Source: Mycobacterium sp. PO1 (lineage in GTDB: Bacteria > Actinomycetota > Actinomycetes > Mycobacteriales > Mycobacteriaceae). From it: a DNA stretch of 64,000 nucleotides. The notes beneath the pieces were generated by a model that saw only the letters and a list, made by a program, of their open reading frames with translations, had not been told where the DNA came from and searched no databases. Every line of letters starts with the position of its first letter. The stretch's first letter is position 1. The position numbers were made by a program, and so were the translations under genes. Positions 9,448 to 20,178 of the stretch are shown here, piece by piece. The DNA lies in NCBI RefSeq assembly GCF_017312405.1, contig NZ_BLTG01000046.1, positions 62,001 to 126,000 of the forward strand, read 5' to 3'.

Positions 9448-10821
9448 GTGGTTTTTGGCTTGCATGACGTGGCCCTAGCCATACCAGATGATCAGTTCCT
9501 GCCGTTCGGTGAAGGCGGCCTGAGCGCGGGCGATACGGCGTGGATCATCACCGCCGCTGCGCTGGTGTTGTTCATGACCCCCGGCCTCGCCTTCTTCTAC
9601 GGCGGGCTGTCGCGGCAGAAGTCCGTCCTGAACATGATGATGATGTCGTTCGGCTCCCTGGGTGTCGTCAGCGTCATCTACGTGTTGTGGGGCTATTCGA
9701 TGTCCTTCTCCTCCGCGCACGTCGGCGGTGGAAACTATTTGGGCCTGTTCGACAACCCCTTTGCGTTGTTCGGGGTGAACCAGCTCACCGAAACCCGCGA
9801 GATCGACGGGGTCGACACCTTCGTGCTCGGTGGATTCGGCACCGTGCCCGCCATCGTGTGGGTGGCCTTCCAGCTGACCTTCGCCGTCATCACCGTCGCC
9901 CTGATCAGCGGCGCGGTGGCTGAGCGGATGAAGTTCGGCACCTGGCTGCTGTTCGGCGGCATCTGGGTCACCCTCGTCTACTTCCCACTGTCGCACATGG
10001 TTTGGGGCGGCGGCCTGCTCTCGGGTGCCGAGGGTGGCATCGCGGCGATGATGTTCGGCACCGATGAGGAAGGTGGCGCCAACGTGGCGCCCATCGACTT
10101 CGCCGGTGGCACCGTGGTCCACATCAACGCCGGTATGGCCGCACTGGTACTGGCGCTGCTTCTCGGAAAGCGCAGTGGCTTCGGCAAGTCCGCCTTCCGT
10201 CCGCACAACGTCCCGTTCGTGCTGTTGGGCGCGGCCATCCTGTGGTTCGGCTGGTTCGGCTTCAACGTCGGCTCCGAAGGCGCCGCGGACGTGCTCGCCG
10301 GTCTGGTGTGGGTCAACACCACCGCGGCGACCGCGGCCGCCATGCTGGCCTGGTTGCTGGTGGAGAAGATCCGGGACGGCCACGCCACCAGCGTCGGCGC
10401 CGCGTCGGGTATCGTCGCCGGTCTGGTCGCGATCACCCCGGCGTGCGGTAACTTGACCCCGATCTGGTCGATCGTGGTCGGCGCGATCGCGGGTGTGCTC
10501 TCGGCGCTGGCGATCGGTCTGAAGTACAAGTTCGGTTATGACGACTCCCTCGACGTGGTCGGTGTGCACCTGGTCGCGGGTCTGTGGGGAACCATCTCGC
10601 TCGGCTTCTTCGCGACCGACGCCGGCCTGTTCGTCGGCGGCGGCTTCGAGCAGCTCGTCGTGCAGTTCGTCATCGCGCTGGTGGCCGTGATCTTCACCGC
10701 GGTCATGACCCTCATCATCGCCTTCATCGTCAAGCCACTGGGCTGGCGGGTGTCCAAGGAAGACGAGGACACTGGTATCGATGAAACCGAACATGCCGAA
10801 ACGGCTTACGAGCTCGCCTGA
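9448..10821 (+). CDS. amt: Ammonium transporter
   Basis: Amt/Rh family channel that takes up ammonium across the inner membrane. The 457-residue protein shows 11 hydrophobic spans and family motifs including FMTPGLAFFYGGLSR near the start, the FAGGTVVHINAG segment with a conserved pore histidine, and VDVVGVHL-type sequence (DSLDVVGVHLVAGLWG) with the second. GTG at 9448 is preceded by a strong AAGGAGG ribosome site about 10 bp upstream. A hydrophilic C-terminal tail (KEDEDTGIDETE) can contact the PII protein encoded 33 bp downstream. The gene heads the amt-glnB-glnD operon. Confidence 0.97.
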   Translation: MVFGLHDVALAIPDDQFLPFGEGGLSAGDTAWIITAAALVLFMTPGLAFFYGGLSRQKSVLNMMMMSFGSLGVVSVIYVLWGYSMSFSSAHVGGGNYLGLFDNPFALFGVNQLTETREIDGVDTFVLGGFGTVPAIVWVAFQLTFAVITVALISGAVAERMKFGTWLLFGGIWVTLVYFPLSHMVWGGGLLSGAEGGIAAMMFGTDEEGGANVAPIDFAGGTVVHINAGMAALVLALLLGKRSGFGKSAFRPHNVPFVLLGAAILWFGWFGFNVGSEGAADVLAGLVWVNTTAATAAAMLAWLLVEKIRDGHATSVGAASGIVAGLVAITPACGNLTPIWSIVVGAIAGVLSALAIGLKYKFGYDDSLDVVGVHLVAGLWGTISLGFFATDAGLFVGGGFEQLVVQFVIALVAVIFTAVMTLIIAFIVKPLGWRVSKEDEDTGIDETEHAETAYELA

Positions 10822-11193
<372 letters not shown>

Positions 11194-11275
11194 TCGCCCA
11201 TCCATCTGAAGACGTCGTCTCCCGGCTCTGCGCCGTGTGAGCGCTGGATCGTTAAGTGCCGGGAGGACAACAGTC

Positions 11276-13753
11276 ATGACAGAGCGGAAAGCAGACCCCG
11301 CCGCCGGAGCGCCCCGATGGGTGCGCCCGGCGGCGGGTTCGTCTCGGCCGGCGACCGATCTGGCAGCGGCCGCCGAGCAACTGCTGGTCGGAGGCTCTCG
11401 CCAACTCGAGTCGGCCGCCCTTCGCGACGCCCTGCTCGATCTGTACGACTTCTGGTTGACCACAAAGGCCACCGAGATCGGCATCACCGCGAGCAGCGGG
11501 TTCGCCATCGTCGCCACCGGTGGGCTCGGCCGGGGCGAGTTGTTGCCGTATTCGGATCTCGACCTGATGCTGGTGCACGACGACATGCCGACCGACGTCG
11601 TCGCCGAGGTCGCCGAGTTGTTGTGGTATCCGCTGTGGGACGCCAACATCCGCATCGACCACAGCGTGCGGACGGTCGAGCAGGCGCTGACTGTGGCCGG
11701 GGAGGACATGTCGGCCGGGTTGGCGATGCTCGAGGCGCGCCACATCGCCGGTGACCCCGACTTGTCGGCGATGTTGATCGGGGGTGCGCGCAGGCAGTGG
11801 CGCACCGGGATCGCTTCGCGGTTCGACGAACTGGTCGAGCACACCAAAGCGCGTTGGGAACGCAGCGGTCAGATCGCCCACCGGGCGGAACCCGACCTCA
11901 AGTGCGGCAGGGGAGGACTGCGCGACGTTCAGCTGCTCAACGCGCTGGCCATCGCCCAGCTCGCCGATGTCTATCCCTCCCGCTCACTGGTCTCACCGAC
12001 CGAAACCCTTGGTGACGCGCATCTCTCGCTCCTCAACGTGCGCACCGAACTGCATCGGGTGGCGGGCAAAGGCCGCGAACTGCTGCTGGCCCAGTATGCC
12101 GACGAGATCGGCGCCGCACTGCGCATCGGCGATCGATTCGACTTGGCGCGCATGCTCTCCGACGCCGCACGCACCGTCAGCTACTACGTCGATGCCGGAA
12201 TCCGGACGGCCGCCAACGCCTTGCCTCGCCGCGGGCTGGCCGCGCTGCGTAGGCCGGTGCGCCGTCCGCTCGACGAGGGGGTGATCGAGTTCAACGGCGA
12301 GGTGATCCTCGCCCGTGACGCGCGTCCCGAGCGTGATCCCGGACTGATTCTGCGCGTCGCCGCCGCGTCGGCGACGACCGGTCTGCCGATGGCTTCCTCC
12401 ACGCTGAGTCGCCTCGTCGAGAATGCGCCGGAGCTGCGCACTCCATGGCCCCGGCAAGCGCTCAAGGACTTACTCGTGATGCTTGCGGCCGGCCCGACCG
12501 CGGTGGCGACCATCGAGGCGCTCGACCGGACCGGGCTGTGGGGCAGATTGTTCCCCGAGTGGGGTGCGGTGCGGGATCTGCCGCCCCGCGACGTGGTGCA
12601 CATCTGGACGGTCGACCGTCACCTCGTCGAAACCGTCTCTCGGGCAAGTGCTTTCACTACCCGGGTGGCCCGCCCGGATCTCCTGGTCCTCGGCGCGTTG
12701 GTGCACGACATCGGCAAGGGGCGTGGCGGCGACCACAGCGTCATCGGCGCGGAGTTGGCCACCCAGATCGGAAATCGGCTGGGGTTGTGGCCCTCGGACA
12801 TCGACATCCTCGCCAAAGTGGTGCGCCACCACCTGCTCCTGGCCCAAACCGCGACCCGTCGAGACCTGCAGGACCCCAACACGATCGCCACCGTGGTGGA
12901 CGCCCTCGGCGGCGATCTGGTGGTGCTCGAGCTGCTCCACGCTCTGGCCGAAGCCGACTCACTGGCCACCGGTCCCGGGGTGTGGGGCGACTGGAAGGCC
13001 TCACTGATCGGCGACCTGGTGCGTCGGTGTCGGCTGGCGATGGCCGGTGAACCGCTGCCGCAACCCGATCCCGTGGACCCGCGGTTCATGTCGCTGGCCG
13101 CGCAGCACAAAGTCCATGTCGAACTCACCCCGGCCGACACCGCACACATCTTCAACGTCACGATGATCGCCCCTGATCGTCGAGGACTGCTGTCGAAGGC
13201 GGCGGGGGTGCTGGCGCTGAACTCGTTGCGGGTGCACTCGGCGTCGGTCAACGGTCACCAGGGCGCGGCGATCAACACCTTCGTCGTCTCACCGCGCTTC
13301 GGTGCCCCGCCGGCGGCGGAGCTGCTGCGTCAACAACTGATCCTGGCCCTCGACGGCGACCTGGACGTGGTCCGAGCGCTCGAGCAGAAGGACGCCGAGA
13401 GCGCCGGACCGGGCCGGGCGGGCGAAGTACGTGCCGCGGTACCGATCAACGCGCCGGCGGCGCCACCGCGTGTGCTCTGGCACCACAGCGACGGCACCGA
13501 CCAGGTGGTCGCCGAGATCCGGGCCACCGACCGGGCCGGTCTGCTGGCTCTGCTGACCGCGGTTTTCGAGCGCGCCGACGTCGACATCTCGTGGGCGAAG
13601 GTGACCACGTTGGGATCCTCGGTGGTCGACGCCTTCGGCATCGTCCTGGCCGCCGGGGCCGACGAGACGGCAGTGCGCCAGAACCTGGAGGCCGAGTTGT
13701 TCGCGGTGCTGCCGACTCCGCCGCCCGCCAAGCCGGCCGAACAGGCCAGCTGA
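11276..13753 (+). CDS. glnD: [Protein-PII] nucleotidyltransferase GlnD
   Basis: Bifunctional enzyme that adds and removes a nucleotide on the PII T-loop in response to glutamine. ATG at 11276 (MTERKADP) was chosen for its GGGAGGA ribosome site; an upstream in-frame GTG lacks one. The 825-residue protein has the nucleotidyltransferase motif [18 protein letters not shown] (about 82-99), the PII-uridylyltransferase middle domain, an HD hydrolase motif VHDIGKG (about 476), and two C-terminal ACT domains (about 625-700 and 745-810) expected to bind glutamine. The third gene of the nitrogen operon. Confidence 0.96.
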   Translation: MTERKADPAAGAPRWVRPAAGSSRPATDLAAAAEQLLVGGSRQLESAALRDALLDLYDFWLTTKATEIGITASSGFAIVATGGLGRGELLPYSDLDLMLVHDDMPTDVVAEVAELLWYPLWDANIRIDHSVRTVEQALTVAGEDMSAGLAMLEARHIAGDPDLSAMLIGGARRQWRTGIASRFDELVEHTKARWERSGQIAHRAEPDLKCGRGGLRDVQLLNALAIAQLADVYPSRSLVSPTETLGDAHLSLLNVRTELHRVAGKGRELLLAQYADEIGAALRIGDRFDLARMLSDAARTVSYYVDAGIRTAANALPRRGLAALRRPVRRPLDEGVIEFNGEVILARDARPERDPGLILRVAAASATTGLPMASSTLSRLVENAPELRTPWPRQALKDLLVMLAAGPTAVATIEALDRTGLWGRLFPEWGAVRDLPPRDVVHIWTVDRHLVETVSRASAFTTRVARPDLLVLGALVHDIGKGRGGDHSVIGAELATQIGNRLGLWPSDIDILAKVVRHHLLLAQTATRRDLQDPNTIATVVDALGGDLVVLELLHALAEADSLATGPGVWGDWKASLIGDLVRRCRLAMAGEPLPQPDPVDPRFMSLAAQHKVHVELTPADTAHIFNVTMIAPDRRGLLSKAAGVLALNSLRVHSASVNGHQGAAINTFVVSPRFGAPPAAELLRQQLILALDGDLDVVRALEQKDAESAGPGRAGEVRAAVPINAPAAPPRVLWHHSDGTDQVVAEIRATDRAGLLALLTAVFERADVDISWAKVTTLGSSVVDAFGIVLAAGADETAVRQNLEAELFAVLPTPPPAKPAEQAS

Positions 13754-13798
13754 CGCCGCGTTCGAGCGGGCAGACCCACTACAAGTAGTCTTGGGTGC

Positions 13799-15367
13799 GT
13801 GTTTGAATCGCTGTCCGACCGGTTGACCGGAGCTCTCTCGGGACTGCGTGGCAAAGGTCGGCTCACCGACGCCGACATCGACGCCACCGCCCGCGAGATC
13901 CGATTGGCCCTGCTGGAAGCCGACGTGTCGCTGCCGGTGGTGCGGCAGTTCGTCACGCGCATCAAGGACCGGGCCAAGGGCGCGGAGGTGTCGGCGGCGC
14001 TCAACCCGGCCCAGCAGGTCGTCAAGATCGTCAACGAGGAGCTCATCGGCATCCTCGGCGGAGAGACCCGCCAACTGGCGTTCGCGCGCAACCCACCCAC
14101 CGTGATCATGCTGGCCGGCCTGCAGGGCTCGGGTAAGACCACGCTGGCGGGCAAGCTGGCCCGCTGGCTGAAGGGCCAGGGGCACACACCGCTGCTGGTG
14201 GCGTGCGACCTGCAGCGCCCCGGGGCGGTCAACCAGCTGCAGATCACCGGTGAGCGCGCGGGCGTGCACGTCTTCGCCCCGCATCCCGGCGTCGCGCCCG
14301 GCGATGCCGAACTCGAACAGATGACCGCCGGCGACCCGGTGGCCGTCGCGGCGGCGGGCCTGAACGAGGCCAAGTCCAAGCACTACGACGTGGTGATCGT
14401 CGACACCGCGGGTCGACTGGGCATCGACGAGGAACTGATGCGTCAGGCCGCCGCCATCCGCGATGCGGTCAATCCCGACGAGGTGCTGTTCGTCCTCGAC
14501 GCGATGATCGGTCAGGACGCGGTGACGACGGCCGACGCGTTCCGGGAAGGCGTCGGGTTCACCGGCGTCGTGCTCACCAAGCTCGACGGTGACGCGCGAG
14601 GCGGCGCCGCACTGTCGGTCCGCGAGGTGACCGGCGCACCCATCCTGTTCGCCTCGGCGGGGGAGAAGCTCGAGGACTTCGACGTCTTCCACCCGGACCG
14701 CATGGCCAGCCGAATTCTCGGCATGGGCGATGTGCTGACGCTGATCGAGCAGGCCGAGCAACACTTCGATCAGGCCCAGGCCGAGGCGACCGCGGCCAAG
14801 ATCGGCAGCGGTGAGCTGACGCTGGAGGACTTCCTCGAGCAGATGCTGGCGATCCGCAAGATGGGTCCGATCGGCAATCTGCTGGGCATGCTGCCCGGCG
14901 CAGGCCAGATGAAGGACGCGCTGGCCGCCGTCGACGACAGCCAACTCGACCGGGTCCAGGCGATCATCCGGGGCATGACGCCGCAGGAGCGCGCCGACCC
15001 CAAGATCATCAACGCGTCGCGTCGCCTGCGCATCGCCAACGGCTCCGGGGTGTCGGTCTCCGAGGTCAACCAGCTCGTCGACCGCTTCTTCGAAGCGCGC
15101 AAGATGATGTCGTCGATGGCGGGCCAGATGGGAATGCCGTTCGGCCGCAAGAACACCCGCAAGGCGGCCAAGGGTAAGGGCAAGAAGGGCAAGAAGGGTG
15201 GCAAGGGTCCCACCCCGCCCAAGACGCGCAATCCGCTCGGGGCCGGCATGGGCGGTATGCCTGCCGGTTTCCCCGATCTGGCCAACATGCCCAAGGGTCT
15301 CGACGAGTTGCCTCCGGGTCTCGCCGACATCGATCTGTCGAAGTTGAAGTTCCCGAAGGGGAATTGA
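13799..15367 (+). CDS. ffh: Signal recognition particle protein Ffh
   Basis: SRP GTPase that binds signal sequences and 4.5S RNA and partners FtsY. The 522-residue protein has the N domain, G1 GLQGSGKTTLAGK (about 107), DTAGR (about 201), TKLDGDARGG (about 260), and a methionine-rich M domain from about 330 ending in a Lys/Gly tail (KGKKGKKGGKG) and a Gly-Met segment. GTG at 13799 gives MFESLSDRL, the normal Ffh start. The TGA shares one base with the ATG of the following amidohydrolase gene. Confidence 0.97.
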   Translation: MFESLSDRLTGALSGLRGKGRLTDADIDATAREIRLALLEADVSLPVVRQFVTRIKDRAKGAEVSAALNPAQQVVKIVNEELIGILGGETRQLAFARNPPTVIMLAGLQGSGKTTLAGKLARWLKGQGHTPLLVACDLQRPGAVNQLQITGERAGVHVFAPHPGVAPGDAELEQMTAGDPVAVAAAGLNEAKSKHYDVVIVDTAGRLGIDEELMRQAAAIRDAVNPDEVLFVLDAMIGQDAVTTADAFREGVGFTGVVLTKLDGDARGGAALSVREVTGAPILFASAGEKLEDFDVFHPDRMASRILGMGDVLTLIEQAEQHFDQAQAEATAAKIGSGELTLEDFLEQMLAIRKMGPIGNLLGMLPGAGQMKDALAAVDDSQLDRVQAIIRGMTPQERADPKIINASRRLRIANGSGVSVSEVNQLVDRFFEARKMMSSMAGQMGMPFGRKNTRKAAKGKGKKGKKGGKGPTPPKTRNPLGAGMGGMPAGFPDLANMPKGLDELPPGLADIDLSKLKFPKGN

Positions 15368-16446
15368 TGCGGCTGCACGTTCGCGGCAGAAGCCTGCCCG
15401 ACGGTGAGCCGGTGCAGTGGTGGACAATCGACGGCGTATTGAGCGCCGAACCGGTCGCCGGCGCGGAAACCGTGTTCGGGGCCGACGGGGATGGCGGCTG
15501 GATCCTGCCGGGTCTGGTCGACGCGCACTGCCACGTCGGACTCGGACCCAGCGGTCCGATCGAGATGGACGAGGCAGTCGAACAGGCCGAAACCGAGCGT
15601 GGGGTCGGGGCGCTGCTGCTGCGCGACGCCGGCTCACCCACCGACACACGCAGTTTCGACGACCGTGCCGATCTGCCCCGGATCATTCGGGCCGGCCGCC
15701 ACCTGGCGCGGCCCAAGCGTTACCAACGCGGCTTTGCGATTGAACTCGAAGACGAGTGGCAACTGCCTGATGCGGTCGCCCAACAGGCGCGGTGGGGTGA
15801 CGGCTGGGTGAAGCTGGTCGGTGACTGGATCGACCGCGACCTCGGCGAGCTGGCTCCGCTCTGGTCGGATGAGGTGCTCAAAGCGGCGATCGATGCCGCG
15901 CACGCCAACGGCGCGCGGGTCACCGCGCACGTGTTCAGCGAAGACGCGCTCCCGGGGTTGATCCGGGCGGGCATCGACTGCATCGAGCACGGCACCGGCC
16001 TGACGGAGGACACCATCGACCTGATGGTGGAGCACGGCACGGCCCTGGTGCCGACGCTGATCAACATCGACAATTTCCCCGACATCGCCGCCGGCGCGGG
16101 GAAATACCCCAAGTACCAGCAGCACATGCTGGCGCTGCACCGATCGTGTGCCCAACGCATCGGCGCCGCCCGGGAAGCCGGGGTTCCCATCTACGCCGGC
16201 TCCGATGCGGGCAGCGCCGTCGCGCATGGCCGCATCGCCGACGAGGTCGAGGCGCTCAAAGGCATCGGCATGACTCCGACCGACGCGCTCGGCGCGGCCT
16301 GCTGGGATGCCCGCCGGTGGCTCGGCCGTCCCACGCTCGAACACGGTGCATCAGCGGATCTGGTGTGTTTCGACGACGATCCCCGCGGCGGGCCCGAGGT
16401 GCTGGGCAATCCTGCGCTGGTGATGTTGCGCGGCAAGGTTTTCTGA
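15367..16446 (+). CDS. Amidohydrolase family protein
   Basis: Metal-dependent hydrolase of the amidohydrolase superfamily (359 residues). The first metal motif is VDAHCHVG (about residue 52); later histidines occur in VTAHVF and IEHGTG, and the metal/catalytic Asp is in YAGSDAGS. The start ATG overlaps the ffh stop by one base, so it is translated from the ffh transcript. The orthologous position in M. tuberculosis is Rv2915c, also next to ffh. The substrate is not known; imidazolonepropionase/dipeptidase-like hydrolysis is possible. No signal peptide is seen, so it is cytoplasmic. Confidence 0.9.
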   Translation: MRLHVRGRSLPDGEPVQWWTIDGVLSAEPVAGAETVFGADGDGGWILPGLVDAHCHVGLGPSGPIEMDEAVEQAETERGVGALLLRDAGSPTDTRSFDDRADLPRIIRAGRHLARPKRYQRGFAIELEDEWQLPDAVAQQARWGDGWVKLVGDWIDRDLGELAPLWSDEVLKAAIDAAHANGARVTAHVFSEDALPGLIRAGIDCIEHGTGLTEDTIDLMVEHGTALVPTLINIDNFPDIAAGAGKYPKYQQHMLALHRSCAQRIGAAREAGVPIYAGSDAGSAVAHGRIADEVEALKGIGMTPTDALGAACWDARRWLGRPTLEHGASADLVCFDDDPRGGPEVLGNPALVMLRGKVF

Positions 16447-16518
16447 CGCCGCGAGCGTGCACCTACCGTAGCGTCGCGTGTGCACCGGCTACCGGGAACG
16501 CACGTTCGCGGCACCCGA

Positions 16519-17349
16519 TCAGTGGCTGAAGCCCCAATCGAGGAGTTCGATGGCCTGACCGTAGAGGTCCCCGCTGCCGTACATCTGCACCACGACAAGA
16601 CGGCGGTTGCCGCGCTGCGCGGCGCCGACATAGGTCTTGCGGGCCAAGTTGGTGTACCCCGTCTTACCGCCGAGATCACCGGGGTATCGGGTCAGCAGTT
16701 CGTTCTGGTTGTGAATCGTCTTGCCGGGGAACTGCGCTGACGGAGAGCGCATGATGTGGGCGATCAACGGATACTGCAGCGCCGCGCGCATGATCACCGC
16801 GAGGTCGTGCGGTGTGGTCACCGACTCCCACCCGGGACCGTCGAGGCCCGACGGTGACGAGGCCTTCGTGGCCCGCGCGCCGACCAGAGCCGCCTTGCGG
16901 TTCATCGCCGCCACAGCGACCTGCTGACCCCCCAGCATGTCGGCGAGCATGTTGGCGGCGTCGTTGCCCGACACCATGAGGATGGCTTCGAGCAGTTGGC
17001 GAGTGGTGTAGGCCTGCCCCGGTTCCAGGCCTACGCAGGAGCACTCGACGGTGGTGTGTGACGCGTTGGCCCTGGCGAAGCTGTCCGGACTCAACCGGTC
17101 CAGCACCGTCATCGCCAGCAGCACCTTGATGGTGCTGGCCGGGGCGTAGCGCCCGTAGGGATCACGGCTGGCCAGCACACGTCCGGTGTCGAGGTCGGCC
17201 ACCAACCAGGCCTGGGCCGGACCCCCGGCCGGGACAGACTGGGCGGCAGCGGGTTCGGGCTGGGCGTGGGCCCAGGGTGCCGACGACAGCTGCGCGCCCG
17301 GCAGGACCGCGCAGAGGGCGAGCGCCAGCCCCGCGAATCGTCGTCGCAC
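16519..17349 (-). CDS. D-alanyl-D-alanine carboxypeptidase (S11 family), copy 1
   Basis: Penicillin-binding DD-carboxypeptidase that trims the terminal D-Ala of peptidoglycan stem peptides. The 276-residue protein has an N-terminal signal peptide ending near AHAQ (residue 30) and the three active-site motifs STIK (Ser72/Lys75), SGN (127-129) and KTG (229-231). It has no C-terminal membrane-anchor domain, like M. tuberculosis DacB2 (Rv2911). It lies 74 bp downstream of, and on the same strand as, a second homologue, and it is convergent with the amidohydrolase gene. The GTG start at 17349 is the first that gives a complete signal peptide. Confidence 0.93.
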   Translation of the reverse strand: MRRRFAGLALALCAVLPGAQLSSAPWAHAQPEPAAAQSVPAGGPAQAWLVADLDTGRVLASRDPYGRYAPASTIKVLLAMTVLDRLSPDSFARANASHTTVECSCVGLEPGQAYTTRQLLEAILMVSGNDAANMLADMLGGQQVAVAAMNRKAALVGARATKASSPSGLDGPGWESVTTPHDLAVIMRAALQYPLIAHIMRSPSAQFPGKTIHNQNELLTRYPGDLGGKTGYTNLARKTYVGAAQRGNRRLVVVQMYGSGDLYGQAIELLDWGFSH

Positions 17350-17423
17350 GTGTCGCGACGCTAGTGACGTCAGGACTCGCTAAGCGCGCGATCCGGTCAC
17401 CATCGGGTATCGGGAGTTTGAGC

Positions 17424-18320
17424 TCACAGACGGCCGACGCCGGAACCGGCCGGCACGGCGAAGCCCCAGTCGAACAGGGCGGCCGCCTGGTCCCAGTACG
17501 TGGGCTCGCCTTCCTTGTTGAGTCCGTGCATCATCGCCACGACCAGATTTCGCCCGCCCCGGTGGGCGCCGCCGACGAACGTCTTGCGGGCCAGGTCGGT
17601 ATAGCCGGTCTTGCCCCCGAAGGTGCCCGGGTAGCGGACCAGCAGTTCGTCCTGGTTGACCAGCACGCGGTCGCCGTCGCGGGTCGGGAAGACCGCGCTG
17701 GGTTGGGCGGTGATCTGCGCGAACACCGGGTTGGCCATGGCGGCGCGGAAGATGACGGCCAGGTCTCGCGGCGTCGACCAGATGTCGATCCCGGGGCCGT
17801 CGATGCCCGACGGCGAACCGGCGTTGGTGCCGTACGCGCCGAGCAGAGCGGCCTTGCCGTTCATCTTCATCAGCGCCGCCTCCCGGCCGCCGAGCATCGT
17901 GGCCAGCGTGTTGGCCGCATCGTTGCCCGAGACGAGCAGCATGGCTTCCAGCAGCTGCCGGGCGGTGTACGTCATGCCGGGGGTGACGCCGGCACAATTG
18001 CACTCCACGCGGGTGTCGGCCTCGTTGGCCACGACCGTCGCGTCGAGCGGCAGCTCGTCGAGGACCGTCAGCGCGGTGAGCACCTTAATGGTGCTGGCCG
18101 GGGCATAGGCCGCATGTTCGTTGCGTCCGGCCAGGATCTCGCCGGTGTCCATGTCGGCGAGTACCCAGGCCTCGGCGGGGCCACCCGGGACCGGCACCGA
18201 TCCGGCGGGCTGGCTGACCCCGGCAGCGGGTATGGCAGTCGCCGTCGGTGCGGTGGGGCCCAGGGTCACGCCGGCGAGCAGACACAGCGTCGTCCCCAGA
18301 CACGCGAGAAGCCTTGTCAT
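17424..18320 (-). CDS. dacB2: D-alanyl-D-alanine carboxypeptidase (S11 family), copy 2
   Basis: Second S11 DD-carboxypeptidase, 298 residues, clearly paralogous to the gene just downstream (shared VLADMDTG, YAPASTIKVL, VSGNDAANTLA-type and GGKTGYTDLARKT segments). The signal peptide comprises the first ~29 residues; the catalytic motifs are STIK (Ser76/Lys79), SGN (131-133) and KTG. ATG at 18320 was chosen because upstream sequence in this frame is shadow of the opposite-strand SnoaL-like gene. One of the two copies is the counterpart of M. tuberculosis dacB2; this copy is closest in length, but the assignment between the two is uncertain. Confidence 0.92.
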   Translation of the reverse strand: MTRLLACLGTTLCLLAGVTLGPTAPTATAIPAAGVSQPAGSVPVPGGPAEAWVLADMDTGEILAGRNEHAAYAPASTIKVLTALTVLDELPLDATVVANEADTRVECNCAGVTPGMTYTARQLLEAMLLVSGNDAANTLATMLGGREAALMKMNGKAALLGAYGTNAGSPSGIDGPGIDIWSTPRDLAVIFRAAMANPVFAQITAQPSAVFPTRDGDRVLVNQDELLVRYPGTFGGKTGYTDLARKTFVGGAHRGGRNLVVAMMHGLNKEGEPTYWDQAAALFDWGFAVPAGSGVGRL

Positions 18321-18365
18321 GTCCGGTGAGCCTAAACCCGGGCGTGGATCGTGTTCAATCGATGC

Positions 18366-18785
18366 ATGCTGAGCCTCGAGGAGATTTCCGACCGGATGGA
18401 GATCCAGCAGCTGCTGGTCGACTATTCGACCGCGATCGACCGCCGTCGGTTCGACGACCTCGACGCGGTGTTCACCCCCGATGCGTACATCGACTACCGC
18501 GCGATGGGGGGCATCGACGGCCGCTATCCCGAGGTCAAGGCGTGGCTGGCCGAGGTGTTGCCGAACTTCCCGGTGTATTCGCACATGCTGGGCAACCTGT
18601 CTGTGGTGTTCGACGGGGACACCGCGAGCTCCCGGGTGATCTGCTTCAACCCGATGGTGATCGACGCCGAGGCGAAGCAGATCCTGTTCTGCGGGCTGTG
18701 GTACGACGACGAGTTCATCCGGACCCCGCAGGGCTGGCGGATCACCTCTCGGGTCGAGACGAAGTGCTTCGACAAACTACTCTGA
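18366..18785 (+). CDS. SnoaL-like / nuclear transport factor 2 fold protein
   Basis: A 139-residue alpha+beta cone protein of the SnoaL_4 type (start LSLEEISDRMEIQQLLVDYS, then FDDLDAVFTPDAYIDY and a WRITSR end). Members are small cyclases, isomerases or dehydratases, or only bind ligands, so no reaction can be named. ATG at 18366 was preferred over a GTG at 18351. The M. tuberculosis counterpart is Rv2910c at the same place. It is followed after 6 bp by mgtE and probably co-transcribed. Confidence 0.85.
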   Translation: MLSLEEISDRMEIQQLLVDYSTAIDRRRFDDLDAVFTPDAYIDYRAMGGIDGRYPEVKAWLAEVLPNFPVYSHMLGNLSVVFDGDTASSRVICFNPMVIDAEAKQILFCGLWYDDEFIRTPQGWRITSRVETKCFDKLL

Positions 18786-18791
18786 CCTGAT

Positions 18792-20150
18792 GTGACCGAC
18801 GTCGATGACCTCGTCCCCGACTCCACCGTCAGGAACATCGAACAGGCAATAGCGCGAAGCGCTTTCGCGGAACTCACCGCGTTCATCAGCCCGTTACCCA
18901 CCGGCCAGATCGTGGCCATCCTGGAGCGACTCGACAGCAACGAGCGCGCGGTCGCCTACCGGATGCTGCCCAAGGGACGCGCGCTGGAGGTGTTCGAGGT
19001 TCTCGACCCCAGCCTGCAAAGCGACCTGGTCCTCGCCCTGCAGGACGAGCAGACCGCCGAGCTGTTCGCCGATCTGGATCCTGACGACCGGGTCGAGCTG
19101 CTCGACGAACTGCCGGCGAACCTGGCCCGCCGACTGCTTCAGGGCCTGCCGGCCGACGAGCGGGACATGACCGCCGAGATCCTCGGCTACCCGCAGGGTT
19201 CGATCGGGCGGCGGATGAGCCCGGAGTTCGTGCGGGTGCGCCCCGAGTGGACCACCGCCACCGCGTTGACCAAGCTCAGCGACCACCTCGACGACGCCGA
19301 GACGGTCTACACGCTGCCGGTGACCGCCGACGATCGGACCCTGATCGGGGTCGTCAGCCTGCGCGAACTGCTCAAAGCGGCTCCGGGGACGACGGTGGGG
19401 CAGGTGATGCAACCCGCCCAGTGGGTTCACGCGACCGACGACGCCGAGACCGCCGCCCGGCGCTGCGCCGACCTGAAGATGCTGGCGCTGCCGATCGTCG
19501 ACCACGAGACGCGGATCGTCGGAATCCTGACCGTCGACGACGCCCTGTCGATCCTGGAGGACGCCGACTCCGAGGACCAGGCCCGCATCAGCGGCGTCGA
19601 GCCGCTGCGCCGCCCTTACCTGACGGCCCCGGTGCTGGGGCTGATGCGATCGCGGGTGGTCTGGCTGTTGGTGCTGGCGGTCGGCGCGACGCTGACCGTC
19701 CAGGTCCTCGAGGTGTTCGAGGAGACGCTCGCCGAGGTCGTGACGTTGGCGTTGTTCATCCCGCTGCTGATCGGCACCGGTGGCAACACGGGAAACCAGG
19801 CGGCCACGACCGTGACCAGGGCGCTGGCACTCGGCGACGTCAGACCGCAGGACCTGGGCAAGGTGCTGTTCCGCGAGTTCCGGGTGGGCCTGTCACTGGG
19901 TGTGGTGCTCGGGGGGCTGGCGTTCACGATCGTCTCGCTGATCTACGGCGTCGACATCGGGACCGTGATCGGGCTGACCTTCCTGGCGTTGTGCACGATG
20001 GCAGCCACGGTGGGCGGGGTGATGCCGTTGATCGCCCGGGCGATCCGCGCCGATCCGGCGGTGTTCGCCAACCCGTTCATCTCGACGTTCGTCGACGCCA
20101 GCGGTCTGCTGGTCTACTTCTTCATCGCCAAGGCGGTTCTCGGGATCTGA
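18792..20150 (+). CDS. mgtE: Magnesium transporter MgtE
   Basis: Mg2+ channel/transporter of the MgtE (SLC41) family, 452 residues. The N-terminal helical Mg2+-sensing domain (about 20-130, with DPDDRVELLDELP) is followed by two CBS domains (about 135-255), a connecting helix and five transmembrane helices (about 285-450) with the conserved GTGGNTGNQAATTVTRAL pore segment. GTG at 18792 was taken as the start, 6 bp after the previous stop. The tight spacing rules out an upstream Mg2+ riboswitch specific to this gene; the cytosolic domain itself senses Mg2+. Confidence 0.95.
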   Translation: MTDVDDLVPDSTVRNIEQAIARSAFAELTAFISPLPTGQIVAILERLDSNERAVAYRMLPKGRALEVFEVLDPSLQSDLVLALQDEQTAELFADLDPDDRVELLDELPANLARRLLQGLPADERDMTAEILGYPQGSIGRRMSPEFVRVRPEWTTATALTKLSDHLDDAETVYTLPVTADDRTLIGVVSLRELLKAAPGTTVGQVMQPAQWVHATDDAETAARRCADLKMLALPIVDHETRIVGILTVDDALSILEDADSEDQARISGVEPLRRPYLTAPVLGLMRSRVVWLLVLAVGATLTVQVLEVFEETLAEVVTLALFIPLLIGTGGNTGNQAATTVTRALALGDVRPQDLGKVLFREFRVGLSLGVVLGGLAFTIVSLIYGVDIGTVIGLTFLALCTMAATVGGVMPLIARAIRADPAVFANPFISTFVDASGLLVYFFIAKAVLGI

Positions 20151-20178
20151 CCGTCGCGATTTTCTGCCGAGCGCCGTG

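Noticed and set aside
13289..15649. 786-codon open frame on the minus strand opposite glnD and ffh
   Set aside because: Shadow of two conserved genes; His/Arg/Gly-rich sequence without family motifs.
18786..18791. Mg2+ riboswitch for mgtE
   Set aside because: Only 6 bp separate mgtE from the preceding gene, so there is no room for a leader.
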